A stretch of DNA of 64,000 bases from Maritalea mediterranea (GTDB taxonomy: Bacteria; Pseudomonadota; Alphaproteobacteria; Rhizobiales; Devosiaceae). The number at the start of each line of letters is the position of its first letter. Within the stretch, counting starts at the first letter, position 1. This document shows, piece by piece, positions 35,885-43,899 of this stretch. A program made the translations under genes and the position numbers. Under the pieces are notes generated by a model. The model was not told where the DNA came from and made no database searches. It saw only the letters and a list, made by a program, of their open reading frames with translations. The DNA lies in NCBI RefSeq assembly GCF_021568695.1, contig NZ_JAKGTI010000001.1, positions 1,612,001 through 1,676,000 on the forward strand, written 5' to 3'.

Positions 35885-35906
35885 AACCTTGTCAGTTGAC
35901 AAGGTG
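35885..35906. promoter_or_regulatory. parS-like palindrome at the repB 3' end
   Basis: CCTTGTCA and TGACAAGG face each other across a central GT (core 35887-35904). It sits immediately after the repB stop. An identical 18-base core lies inside repB at 36151. Repeated long palindromes of this kind are the RepB (ParB) binding sites of repABC replicons. Confidence 0.65.
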
Positions 35907-35908
35907 GG

Positions 35909-36910
35909 TTATGACTCCTTGCGAAGTCGGTTATATTTTTCCAAAAGCGTGTCCATTTCTCGCTCCAGAAAATTTGCAAATTCAACCTGATGTTGTTTTT
36001 TTAACTTGATCCGAACCTCATTTTTGCCCCTTTGCAAGGTGCCTACTTCGCCCAATGAAAGCGAGGGCGCCCGTTGTGTGGAGGGTTTTTCAGGTTTGGC
36101 CAGCTTTAGTGTAAGGCCGAATCGGTCGTCCGGGGATAAGTTTGTTTGCACCTTGTCAGTTGACAAGGTGTCTAAAAGTCGGTCTTCATCGACGCCTTCT
36201 TTCAGTCGGTCGGCCAATTCAATCCATCTGGGGCGACCAATGCCGGGCGCGCGGCCGATCAGTTGAATGAGGGGTGCGCCGACCTGCTTGATGACATAAC
36301 GGAACTTCGAAAGCTGCGCGTCATCCACATTGAGGGCGGCTTTGATGTCTTTGGGCTTTAGGCCTGCGCGGTGCATTTCATCGGCGAACAATGCCCGTTC
36401 AATCCAGCTCAAATCTTGCCGGCTGGCATTTTCGATGCCCTGGGCGACCACGAGATCGCGATCGGAATAGTCGACCAGAATCGCCTTGATCGGCTGGCCC
36501 AGTTCCTTTAGGGCGCGCCAGCGACGGTGGCCATAAACGATCTGATATCGATCTGGTTGGTCGGCATGAATGCGCACCGTAATGGGGACCTGCTGCCCCT
36601 CCTCCGCGAGGCTTTGCTTAAAGCTTTCGAAGGCGTCTGGATTGTCGTCGGGCAATCGGTCCTGAAACGGGGACGGATCAATCTTTTGGGCGTCGAGTTG
36701 TAAAATCTTATCGGCGCTTTGCGCATCGGCCAGCAATTGATCGCGTTCCTCGCGCAGTTGCGACAGGGTGCGTTGAGTGGTGCCGATAATGCCAGCGGCC
36801 ACCCGGCCCGGCGCTTTTTGCTTCTCGTCCGATTTGGTGTCTTGTTTGGCAGGAGGGCTGTCGCCCGTTAGATCGCCAAAGCTGGAGACAATGGATTTGC
36901 GTTTGCTCAT
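35909..36910 (-). CDS. repB: Plasmid partitioning protein RepB (ParB family)
   Basis: ParB-type centromere-binding protein, 333 residues. The ParB N-terminal box reads VPITVRIHADQPDRYQIVYGHRRWRALKELG, followed by the helix-turn-helix region (LSWIERALFADEMHRAGLKPKDIKAALNVDDAQLSKFRYV). It binds parS and works with RepA to partition the replicon. Its ATG overlaps the repA stop by four bases (ATGA). One parS-like palindrome is inside its coding sequence and another just past its stop. Confidence 0.94.
   Translation of the reverse strand: MSKRKSIVSSFGDLTGDSPPAKQDTKSDEKQKAPGRVAAGIIGTTQRTLSQLREERDQLLADAQSADKILQLDAQKIDPSPFQDRLPDDNPDAFESFKQSLAEEGQQVPITVRIHADQPDRYQIVYGHRRWRALKELGQPIKAILVDYSDRDLVVAQGIENASRQDLSWIERALFADEMHRAGLKPKDIKAALNVDDAQLSKFRYVIKQVGAPLIQLIGRAPGIGRPRWIELADRLKEGVDEDRLLDTLSTDKVQTNLSPDDRFGLTLKLAKPEKPSTQRAPSLSLGEVGTLQRGKNEVRIKLKKQHQVEFANFLEREMDTLLEKYNRLRKES
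36149..36170. promoter_or_regulatory. parS-like palindrome inside repB
   Basis: Perfect 10-base arms CACCTTGTCA (36149-36158) and TGACAAGGTG (36161-36170) flank a central GT. It matches the palindrome at 35885-35906 over 18 or more bases although it lies in coding sequence, which argues for selection as a protein-binding site. Confidence 0.65.
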
Positions 36911-38127
36911 TTGCGCCCCCAGGCTTCGTGGATCAGATCGAGGATGGCACCATTCACCAAATCCATGGCCTCGCGCGCCCGCTTCAATGTGTTGCGCTGC
37001 ACTTCGCCCGCTTCCACTTCATAAATGGAGCGCTTGCCTAAACCCGCGGCTTCGACCGCCGTGCTTTCAAGCGCGGTGGGCAGCAGCACATCGGTGGCGA
37101 ACAAATGGCGCAACAGTCCCACAATTTGGGCTTGCGCCTGATCGTTCGGGTCGTGTCGCGTCACCAGATAGCGCATAAAATCTTTCTGCATGGTGGCGCC
37201 CGCATTGCGGATCACGCCGACCAAATCGCCCATCATCAGCAAGAACTGGTTCATGGACGCCACATCCATCATGGCCGGGTGCACCGTCACCAACAGGCCG
37301 GTTGAGGCGTAAAGCGACGCCAAAGTCAAATAGCCGAGGGAAGGGGGCGTGTCCAAAATCACCACATCATAATCATTATCGACCTGCTTGAGCGCCTGGT
37401 CCAGGCGTTCGAAAAAGATCGAGCCATGATTTTGCTCATTCAATGCCAGGACCCGCGGGGTATCATATTCAAACTCCATCACCTCGATATTGCCGGGAAT
37501 GAGGTCCAGGCCCGGGAAATAGGTTTTGCGGATCACATCGCGAATCGGGCGCTGCTGATCGTCATAGCGCAAAGCGGCATAGATGGTTTCGTTGCTGGCG
37601 ACATCAAATTCAGGCTGGGTGCCGAACATGGCGGACATGGAGGCCTGCGGGTCAAGGTCGATGGCCAGAACACGGTAGCCTTGCAAGGCCAGATAGTGGG
37701 CCAGATGCACACTTGAGGTGGTTTTGGCGCTGCCGCCTTTAAAGTTGGCGATGGCCAGAACCTGCAAATGCTCGCCCTCGCGCCGGTGCGGTAAAAAAGT
37801 GAGGGCATCGTTGGGGTTCTTTTGGGCAAAATATTGCCGCAGCTCGTTAATTTGCTCCAGCGTATAGGCGCGGTGATTGTTTTCCAGCCGCTCCGGGGTG
37901 GGGCCTTTGCCTTCAATGGAAAGGGTGCGCAGGCTGGATTCTGAAATCGAGGTGAGCTTGGCCACTTCCGGCGTCATAAACCGGCGCAGGGACTTTTGCG
38001 CCTGCGGTGGATACATGCGCTCGCGCAGATTTTGCAGCTGGTTGGACAGCATTTCTGCATGCCGCAAAATCTTGTCGACGGAATCCTCTTCGTCCGGGTT
38101 GACGCTGATTAAATCTTCTGTTGCCAT
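36907..38127 (-). CDS. repA: Plasmid partitioning ATPase RepA (ParA family)
   Basis: ParA-type ATPase and autorepressor of repABC replicons, 406 residues. The deviant Walker A is NFKGGSAKTTSS near residue 130, with DLDPQASMSAMFG and VVILDTPPSLGYLTLASL following. The N-terminal 110 residues contain a helix-turn-helix region (MTPEVAKLTSISESSLRTLS) that in this family binds the operon promoter. First gene of repA-repB-repC, with the likely promoter, a short leader frame and two inverted repeats in the upstream 269 bases. Confidence 0.95.
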   Translation of the reverse strand: MATEDLISVNPDEEDSVDKILRHAEMLSNQLQNLRERMYPPQAQKSLRRFMTPEVAKLTSISESSLRTLSIEGKGPTPERLENNHRAYTLEQINELRQYFAQKNPNDALTFLPHRREGEHLQVLAIANFKGGSAKTTSSVHLAHYLALQGYRVLAIDLDPQASMSAMFGTQPEFDVASNETIYAALRYDDQQRPIRDVIRKTYFPGLDLIPGNIEVMEFEYDTPRVLALNEQNHGSIFFERLDQALKQVDNDYDVVILDTPPSLGYLTLASLYASTGLLVTVHPAMMDVASMNQFLLMMGDLVGVIRNAGATMQKDFMRYLVTRHDPNDQAQAQIVGLLRHLFATDVLLPTALESTAVEAAGLGKRSIYEVEAGEVQRNTLKRAREAMDLVNGAILDLIHEAWGRK

Positions 38128-38215
38128 TTTCTGCTCTGACGTAAAAATTCACGATGACGGCTTTTTTGCGTCAGAAAGTTGCCACAGATTCGCGATTCCG
38201 TCCAGAAATTTAAGG

Positions 38216-38266
38216 TTAACGCATGGTTAAAGTGCCGACAAGCACAGAAATGTTCTGTAATCTCAA
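38216..38266 (-). CDS. Possible 16-codon leader peptide upstream of repA
   Basis: A TTG at 38266 is preceded at ideal spacing (6 bases) by a full AGGAGG (38273-38278, minus strand). The frame encodes 16 residues and ends at TAA 38216, about 90 bases before the repA start. It is too short to judge by composition, so the support is the strong ribosome site in an otherwise non-coding leader. The frame overlaps one of the inverted repeats. Confidence 0.35.
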   Translation of the reverse strand: MRLQNISVLVGTLTMR

Positions 38267-38293
38267 AAAAATCCTCCTGTTTGTCATGACAAA
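38244..38293. promoter_or_regulatory. repABC operator/promoter region with two inverted repeats
   Basis: Two dyads lie upstream of repA: ACAGAA/TTCTGT around ATG (38244-38258) and the perfect palindrome TTTGTCATGACAAA (38280-38293). RepA with RepB represses its own operon in this family, so these are candidate operator half-sites. TTGTGC and TTGGAC on the minus strand slightly further upstream could be -35 elements; no strong -10 was picked. Confidence 0.5.
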
Positions 38294-38396
38294 ATTGACT
38301 TGTTGACGCCCATTGCACAAGATTGACGCTAATGGCAATTTCGTCCAATAACCTAGCTTAATCCATCCATTTAAGCGATTTGAAATAGAGTTTCCT

Positions 38397-39833
38397 ATGC
38401 CGCAGAACCAAAGTCAGATTGTCCCGATCGTCCTTGCCGGGGGACGGGGAACGCGATTATGGCCGATTTCTCGTTCTTCACGACCCAAACAGTTTCTTGC
38501 ACTGGGAGGAGCGGGCAGCTTGTTTCAAGAAACATTGCAGCGGGTGGCGGATCCGGATCAATTTGCAGCACCCATCATTGTAACCAATGAAGACTATCGT
38601 TTTCTGGTGGCAGAGCAGGCCCAGGAGATGGGCATTGAACTCGGTGCGATTTTGCTGGAACCGGCCGCGCGCAATACAACGGCGGCCATTTTGGCGGCGG
38701 CGCTCTATGCCCAACAGCAAAATGAAGAGGATCAGGTGCTTTATGTGCTGGCCTCGGACCATAAGGTTAAAGCTGATGCCGGCTATCATGAGGCGGTGAA
38801 GTTGGCAGCAGAATGTGCGGGGGAGGGGGCGCTGGTCACCTTTGGCATCACGCCGACCGAGCCGGCCACAGGCTATGGCTATATCAAACAGGGCGAAGCC
38901 CTGCCCAAGGGGGGCCACAAGGTTGCTGAGTTTGTCGAAAAGCCGCAGCTTGAACGGGCACAGCAAATGCTGGATGAGGGCGGCTTTTATTGGAATTCTG
39001 GCACCTTCATGATGCCGCGCGATGTTTATGTGGCAGAATGCGAACGTTTGGCGCCGGAAACGAGCGCCGCGGTGGCTGAGGCCGCGCAACGGTCGGCAAT
39101 CGATATGGACTTTGTGCGTCTGGACAAGAAAAGCTTTGAACAAGCGCCGGACATTTCCGTCGACTATGCCATTTTTGAGAAAACAGACCGGGCCGTGGTC
39201 GTGCCCAGCGCCTTTTCCTGGTCCGATCTGGGCAGTTGGGATGCGGTGTGGAAAGTTGGCGATAGTGATGAGGGGGGCAATGTCACCCAAGGGGAAGTGA
39301 CGCTGTCAGACACCAACAATAGCCTGGTCTATTCCGATTATGCCCATGTGGCGGTGCATGGGCTGGACAATGTGGCCGTTGTCGTAAGTGAAGACGCGGT
39401 TTTTGTTGGCAATCTCAATGAAGCCCAACGGGTGGGCGACATTGTGAAGCGGCTGAAAAGCCAACAGGAGACACAACCGCTGACCGAGACACATAAAACC
39501 AGCTATCGCCCTTGGGGTGGGTATTCCTCGCTGGTGATGGGGGATCGTTTTCAAGTGAAGCGGCTCTTTGTGAAGCCCGGCAAGCAATTGAGCCTGCAAA
39601 AGCACCATCACCGTTCAGAGCATTGGGTGGTGGTCACCGGTACCGCTGAAGTGACGGTAGGCGATAAGGTACAGCTATTGGGGGAAAATCAATCTGTCTA
39701 TATCCCGCAAGGCGAGGTGCACCGCTTGGCCAATCCGGGCAAGATTTTGCTGGAATTGATCGAAGTGCAGACAGGGGCTTACTTCGGGGAAGACGACATT
39801 ATTCGCCTTGAGGACGAGTTTGGGCGAGCATAG
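38397..39833 (+). CDS. manC: Mannose-1-phosphate guanylyltransferase / mannose-6-phosphate isomerase
   Basis: Bifunctional type II enzyme that makes GDP-mannose, 478 residues, the usual size for ManC/CpsB/XanB. The pyrophosphorylase signature LAGGRGTRLWPISRSSRPKQ is at the N-terminus and FVEKP is present. The C-terminal cupin isomerase domain is complete (PWGGYSSLVMGDRFQVKRL, LSLQKHHHRSEHWVVVTGTA, YIPQGEVHRLANPG). It is divergent from repA and supplies the precursor for gmd and fcl on the other side of repABC. Confidence 0.95.
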   Translation: MPQNQSQIVPIVLAGGRGTRLWPISRSSRPKQFLALGGAGSLFQETLQRVADPDQFAAPIIVTNEDYRFLVAEQAQEMGIELGAILLEPAARNTTAAILAAALYAQQQNEEDQVLYVLASDHKVKADAGYHEAVKLAAECAGEGALVTFGITPTEPATGYGYIKQGEALPKGGHKVAEFVEKPQLERAQQMLDEGGFYWNSGTFMMPRDVYVAECERLAPETSAAVAEAAQRSAIDMDFVRLDKKSFEQAPDISVDYAIFEKTDRAVVVPSAFSWSDLGSWDAVWKVGDSDEGGNVTQGEVTLSDTNNSLVYSDYAHVAVHGLDNVAVVVSEDAVFVGNLNEAQRVGDIVKRLKSQQETQPLTETHKTSYRPWGGYSSLVMGDRFQVKRLFVKPGKQLSLQKHHHRSEHWVVVTGTAEVTVGDKVQLLGENQSVYIPQGEVHRLANPGKILLELIEVQTGAYFGEDDIIRLEDEFGRA

Positions 39834-39837
39834 AAAT

Positions 39838-41115
39838 CTATTTCGCGCCGCTTCCGGTCACCATCACTTTTATGGTTCGCAATGCGATCAATATGTCTAG
39901 ACTCAAAGAAACGTTTTTGGCGTAAAAAAGGTCATAGGCGACTTTTTCGCGCTCCCCGTCGATTGTCGCTACATGGCCATGGTTGACCTGCGCCCAGCCG
40001 GTAATCCCGGGTGGAACCAGATACCGAAGGTCATATTGTGAAAACTCAGATCGATACCATTCCGATAATTTTACCGCATTTGGTCGTGGACCAATCCATG
40101 CCATTTGGCCCAAAAGAATGTTGAATATCTGTGGTAGTTCATCCAAGCGCGATTTTCTGATGAATTGCCCAGCGCGTGTTATACGTTTGTCGTCCTCTTT
40201 TGTTTTTGCGTCTTCAAGCGATGTACTTCCAGAAGACTTATGACTCATGGTGCGAATCTTGTACATCCGGAAGGGTTTACCTTTAAAACCCGTGCGCTCT
40301 TGGATATAAAAAACGGGTCCGCCATCATCCAACTTTATCCAGATGGCGAGAATTGCCAATATTGGTATGAAAAAGGGAAGGGCGAATAAAGCGATTATCC
40401 AATCCAAATATTTTCTGATAAACAGATAGCCCCGTCCCCAAATAAGTAATGACCGATCGTTAGCAGTGACCTTGTCCAGATCTACCTTTCCGGTCACAGC
40501 CTCTTTGATTGCGTCCACAGTATAAACCGGCAGATTATCTAGTCGCGCTCGCGTGACAAACCGTTGCCAATCCGGTGGTATTTCCGCCTCATTACTGACA
40601 ACCAAGGCATCGAGGACTTCATGACTTTGATTGGGATTGGTCAAATCCTCCCAATTGATTCTGGGAAGTTGTTCGAGCTTACTTTTTGTGATCGGCGGGA
40701 CCAAGCCAATGCGCCCTATCTCATAACGCCGCAACAAAATTGTGCCAATAATATACCAGATTACCAAGCCGACGAAAGCAGCGCCGAGAACGACCCGGCT
40801 ATAGTCAATGCGCAGAAAATATAGCGTTGTGGAGAGGACCAAAAAGTAGAAGGCTAAAATGGGGATTGCTAGAAATTGTGGTGCAGACCCGGGAATACGC
40901 TCCGTCGCCAAGTAACTTAGATGGGCCACCAGTAATAGAGACAAGGCAGCCCCGGTACTGATGAGAATCGGTTGTTGAGTGGGGAACTTAGGATGCCCAA
41001 AAATGATAAGCTGAGCCAATAGAATGCTACACAGCGAGAAAAACACTGCCGTAAGTACAAATAAAATATTGATTGTCCACGACCTTTTCAAAGATCGTAG
41101 AGAAAGGGTCTTCAT
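39838..41115 (-). CDS. Polyprenyl-phosphate sugar-1-phosphate transferase (WbaP/WcaJ-like)
   Basis: Initiating transferase that places the first sugar-1-phosphate on undecaprenyl phosphate, 425 residues. About four N-terminal hydrophobic helices are followed by a fifth (LDWIIALFALPFFIPILAIL) and the conserved catalytic domain: FYIQERTGFKGKPFRMYKIR, ITRAGQFIRKSRLDELPQI, MAWIGPRPNAV and PPGITGWAQVNHG. It would start the repeat unit finished by the 21.7-33.2 kb operon. It converges on manC with only 4 bases between stops. Confidence 0.93.
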   Translation of the reverse strand: MKTLSLRSLKRSWTINILFVLTAVFFSLCSILLAQLIIFGHPKFPTQQPILISTGAALSLLLVAHLSYLATERIPGSAPQFLAIPILAFYFLVLSTTLYFLRIDYSRVVLGAAFVGLVIWYIIGTILLRRYEIGRIGLVPPITKSKLEQLPRINWEDLTNPNQSHEVLDALVVSNEAEIPPDWQRFVTRARLDNLPVYTVDAIKEAVTGKVDLDKVTANDRSLLIWGRGYLFIRKYLDWIIALFALPFFIPILAILAIWIKLDDGGPVFYIQERTGFKGKPFRMYKIRTMSHKSSGSTSLEDAKTKEDDKRITRAGQFIRKSRLDELPQIFNILLGQMAWIGPRPNAVKLSEWYRSEFSQYDLRYLVPPGITGWAQVNHGHVATIDGEREKVAYDLFYAKNVSLSLDILIALRTIKVMVTGSGAK

Positions 41116-41232
41116 GATTTAGTTTCCATGGATGTGCTGCATGCGCACCGGTCTGCAGATACAGGGCGGCCTTGTCAAGTGATTAGGGCAAAGTGGCCCC
41201 ATTTAGATAATAAAGTGTGGCCCGACCAACGC

Positions 41233-41264
41233 AAAGGCGCCAACCCAGAAGGAAAAGCGCCTTT
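41233..41264 (-). terminator. Hairpin downstream of the PRC-barrel gene
   Basis: Arms AAAGGCGC (41233-41240) and GCGCCTTT (41257-41264) form an 8-bp stem with a 16-base loop about 30 bases past the stop at 41295. The T run is only three bases, so termination is likely but not certain. Confidence 0.4.
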
Positions 41265-41294
41265 CAATTTTGGTTCCTACATTTTGCGCTGCTG

Positions 41295-41672
41295 TTACCG
41301 TACATAGGGCATGGTCGCCCAATAGGGCAGCACACCATAGTGGTTATAGATGGTTTTACCCTGTTCAGGCGTCCAAAGGGCGTCATCTTCGCCTGGTGAC
41401 TTAGGGGCGCCCTCAACTTGGTCACGGTCCACATCAAGGTGGTAGCCATCTAGCTCTTCGTCATAGGTCAGCTTTTCCCAAGGCAGGGGATAGGTGTGGC
41501 CGCCAAGGCCGAAAAAGTCACCAAAGCGGACCACGGCGTAGCCGACGCGACCGCTGGATTTTTCGATCATCAGCTTTTCCACCTCGCCAATATCATTGCC
41601 CTTCAGGTCATAGACTTTGGTGTTTTCCACCTTGTTAGAACTGATCAAGTTATGGGTTTCTTCCTGTGCCAT
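41295..41672 (-). CDS. PRC-barrel domain protein
   Basis: Small soluble protein, 125 residues, with one PRC-barrel domain (VYDLKGNDIGEVEKLMIEKSSGRVGYAVVRFG, then YPLPWEKLTYD). Such alphaproteobacterial proteins are often linked to stress or envelope physiology, but the exact role is unknown. The C-terminal tail (WTPEQGKTIYNHYGVLPYW) is conserved in this subgroup. It stands alone, with a hairpin after its stop. Confidence 0.85.
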   Translation of the reverse strand: MAQEETHNLISSNKVENTKVYDLKGNDIGEVEKLMIEKSSGRVGYAVVRFGDFFGLGGHTYPLPWEKLTYDEELDGYHLDVDRDQVEGAPKSPGEDDALWTPEQGKTIYNHYGVLPYWATMPYVR

Positions 41673-41874
41673 GATCGTCCTCGCTTTCGTTTCGTGTTGT
41701 AAGACGAACGAATAGAAGCAGCGAGAGTTCCGCAGGCTGCGTAAGCTATATCAATTGCGGTGAGATTTTTGCGGCCTACGGCCGCATTTCGCTTTGGAAC
41801 AAAGCGGGCCGAAATTTCGGGATTTTGCCGCCGATTCTGCGGATATCCTAGCACTTTGCGGGGGCAAATAGATA

Positions 41875-41900
41875 GGCGGGCACCGCAAAGCGCGCCCGCC
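41875..41900 (-). terminator. GC hairpin after the SbtA-like gene
   Basis: Arms GGCGGGC (41875-41881) and GCCCGCC (41894-41900) form a 7-bp GC stem 7 bases beyond the stop at 41907. The minus strand after the stem reads TATCTATTT, a weak T tract, so it is a reasonable terminator. Confidence 0.5.
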
Positions 41901-41906
41901 TGCAAT

Positions 41907-42872
41907 TTAGATCATCGCCAGGGCGAGATAGAGGGGCAATCCGAAGGTGAGGTTGAACGGAAAGGTGATACCCAGCGACAGGGAGAGGTAAATCCCTGAC
42001 TTTGATTGCGGCAGCGCCAGCCGCATGGCGGCGGGCACTGCAATGTAGGACGCGGAAGCATTGAGCACCATAAACAGGAAGGTGCCGCCGGTTGAAAGCC
42101 CGATAGGTTGCGCTACAACCCAGCCGATCAGGGCGCCCAGCAAGGGCATAGTCACCCCAAAGGCCAACAGGCCCCATGACAAGTCGGCGCGGTTCAGCAT
42201 TAGACTCCGGCCCGCCGAAAGGCCCATATCCAGCAAAAACAGACACAGAACCCCGGTAAAGGGCAGCACAATAAAAGGTTCGATCTGGGCCAGACCGGGT
42301 TTGCCTGTGGCGGCGCCGATCAAAAACGCACCCACCAACAGCACAATCGAGCCATTGGCCAGAATGTGCCGCGCCAGATTGGTGTCGACCTTGGTTTGGC
42401 CTTTGTCGCGCGCGGCCAACCACAGGGCAGACACAATGGCGGGGGCTTCCATGATCGCGGCCACGGCCACCAGATAGCCCTCGCTATCAATGCCGCTGGT
42501 TTCCAACAGGCTGGCGGCGGTGACAAAGGTGACGATCGAAATCGAGCCATAATGGCCCGCCACCGCGGCGGCGTTGACCCGGTCGAGCTTGGTGATCGCC
42601 CGCAAAAGCGCATAGGCCAGAACCGGTAAGAGCAGCGACAGCAGGGCCCCGGCGGCCAGGCTGGCCAGCAATTGCCCGGAAATACCACTTTCCGCGACGC
42701 TGACCCCGCCTTTAAAGCCGATGGAGAGCAGCAAATAGATCGACATCACCTTGGCGGCACCTTCGGGGATGGACAAATCGCTTCGGGCAAAGGCGGCCAC
42801 AAGACCGAGCACAAAAAACAGAATCGTCGGGGCCATCAGATTATTGGCCAACATATCAACAGAAAACGACAT
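41907..42872 (-). CDS. SbtA-like sodium-dependent bicarbonate transporter family permease
   Basis: Inner-membrane protein of 321 residues with about ten hydrophobic helices, belonging to the DUF897/SbtA family. The paired helices with KVMSIYLLLSIGFKGGVSVAESG in the first half and an inverted counterpart ending near LDMGLSAGRSLMLNR are typical. SbtA in cyanobacteria imports bicarbonate with sodium; the substrate here is unproven. The ATG at 42872 is preceded by AAAGGAG. Divergent from a LysR gene 117 bases away, which probably controls it. Confidence 0.85.
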   Translation of the reverse strand: MSFSVDMLANNLMAPTILFFVLGLVAAFARSDLSIPEGAAKVMSIYLLLSIGFKGGVSVAESGISGQLLASLAAGALLSLLLPVLAYALLRAITKLDRVNAAAVAGHYGSISIVTFVTAASLLETSGIDSEGYLVAVAAIMEAPAIVSALWLAARDKGQTKVDTNLARHILANGSIVLLVGAFLIGAATGKPGLAQIEPFIVLPFTGVLCLFLLDMGLSAGRSLMLNRADLSWGLLAFGVTMPLLGALIGWVVAQPIGLSTGGTFLFMVLNASASYIAVPAAMRLALPQSKSGIYLSLSLGITFPFNLTFGLPLYLALAMI

Positions 42873-42988
42873 CAAAACTCCTTTCAAGGGGCTGCCGGAT
42901 AAAACCGGACTTGCTCATGGCGGAGTTGAGATATAATTTCAAATATATATATGCGTTGATATACATAGGTTAAAACTATATTGGTGCC

Positions 42989-43897
42989 ATGATGAGACCG
43001 ACCATTCGCCAGCTTGAATATATTGTCACCGTGGCCGATCTGGGCCGCATCGGGGCGGCTGCGGCCAAGCTGCATGTCAGTCAGCCCAGCCTGTCGGCAC
43101 AATTGGCAGAAGTGGAGGCCGATCTGGGGGTGGCGCTGTTCCATCGAGATCGCCGCGGGGCGACGCCCACTGAAGAGGGCCGCGAGATTGTGCGCCGGGC
43201 GCGGTTGATATTGCGCGATATGGCCGACTTGCGGGCGGCGGCCAGCGGGGGCGGGGCCTTTGTGGGCCGGTTACGGCTGGGTGTGTTGCCCTCGATCAGC
43301 CCCTATTTGCTGCCCAATGTGGTGAAAAGGTTGCACTCGGACTATCAGGATTTGCGCCTCGTGGTGCGCGAGGAAAGCACGCGCGGATTGGACGAGGGGT
43401 TGCGCTCGGGCCGGTTGGATATGATCATTTCAACGCCTGAGGACCACGCCGCCGGTTTGGCCACCCCCTTGTTCAGGGAACGTTTATGGGCCGCACTGGC
43501 GCTTGATGATCCATTGGCCAAAAGCGGCGCAGCCATCAGCTTGGACCAACTCGCCAACCGCACTTTTTTAACCCTGGGTCCGCAGCACCGCCTCTCGCAT
43601 ATTGTTGCAGGCCTGGCCGGTCAGGTTGGCGGCTATCTGTCTGACGAATATGAGGGCACCAGCTTGGATGCAATTCGTGCCATGGCGGCTGCCGGGGTTG
43701 GGGTTGCGATATTGCCCGAAATTTACACCAAAACCGAAGCTCAGCGCGGCACCGATGTGCGGTTGCGTCGTATCGATGTGGACCGGGCACAGCGGGACAT
43801 TGCGTTGGTGGAACCGCATCGAGGTGCCGCCAGCCAAAAAAGCGCTGCGCTGGCACAGGTGTTGCGTGACGAAGCGGCAAAGCTGCTCAGCCAATAG
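42989..43897 (+). CDS. LysR family transcriptional regulator
   Basis: LysR-type regulator, 302 residues. The N-terminal helix-turn-helix reads IGAAAAKLHVSQPSLSAQLAEVEADLG with LFHRDRRGATPTEEG following, close to the OxyR/CynR side of the family. The C-terminal part is a periplasmic-binding-like ligand domain. It is divergent from the SbtA-like gene across an AT-rich region, the usual arrangement for a LysR and its target. Start at ATG 42989, with a second ATG at 42992. Confidence 0.9.
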   Translation: MMRPTIRQLEYIVTVADLGRIGAAAAKLHVSQPSLSAQLAEVEADLGVALFHRDRRGATPTEEGREIVRRARLILRDMADLRAAASGGGAFVGRLRLGVLPSISPYLLPNVVKRLHSDYQDLRLVVREESTRGLDEGLRSGRLDMIISTPEDHAAGLATPLFRERLWAALALDDPLAKSGAAISLDQLANRTFLTLGPQHRLSHIVAGLAGQVGGYLSDEYEGTSLDAIRAMAAAGVGVAILPEIYTKTEAQRGTDVRLRRIDVDRAQRDIALVEPHRGAASQKSAALAQVLRDEAAKLLSQ

Positions 43898-43899
43898 TG

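Noticed and set aside
38109-38348. 79-codon minus-strand frame overlapping the repA start
   Set aside because: No ribosome site, overlaps repA and the promoter region; unlike any known repABC gene. The shorter 16-codon frame with AGGAGG was kept instead.
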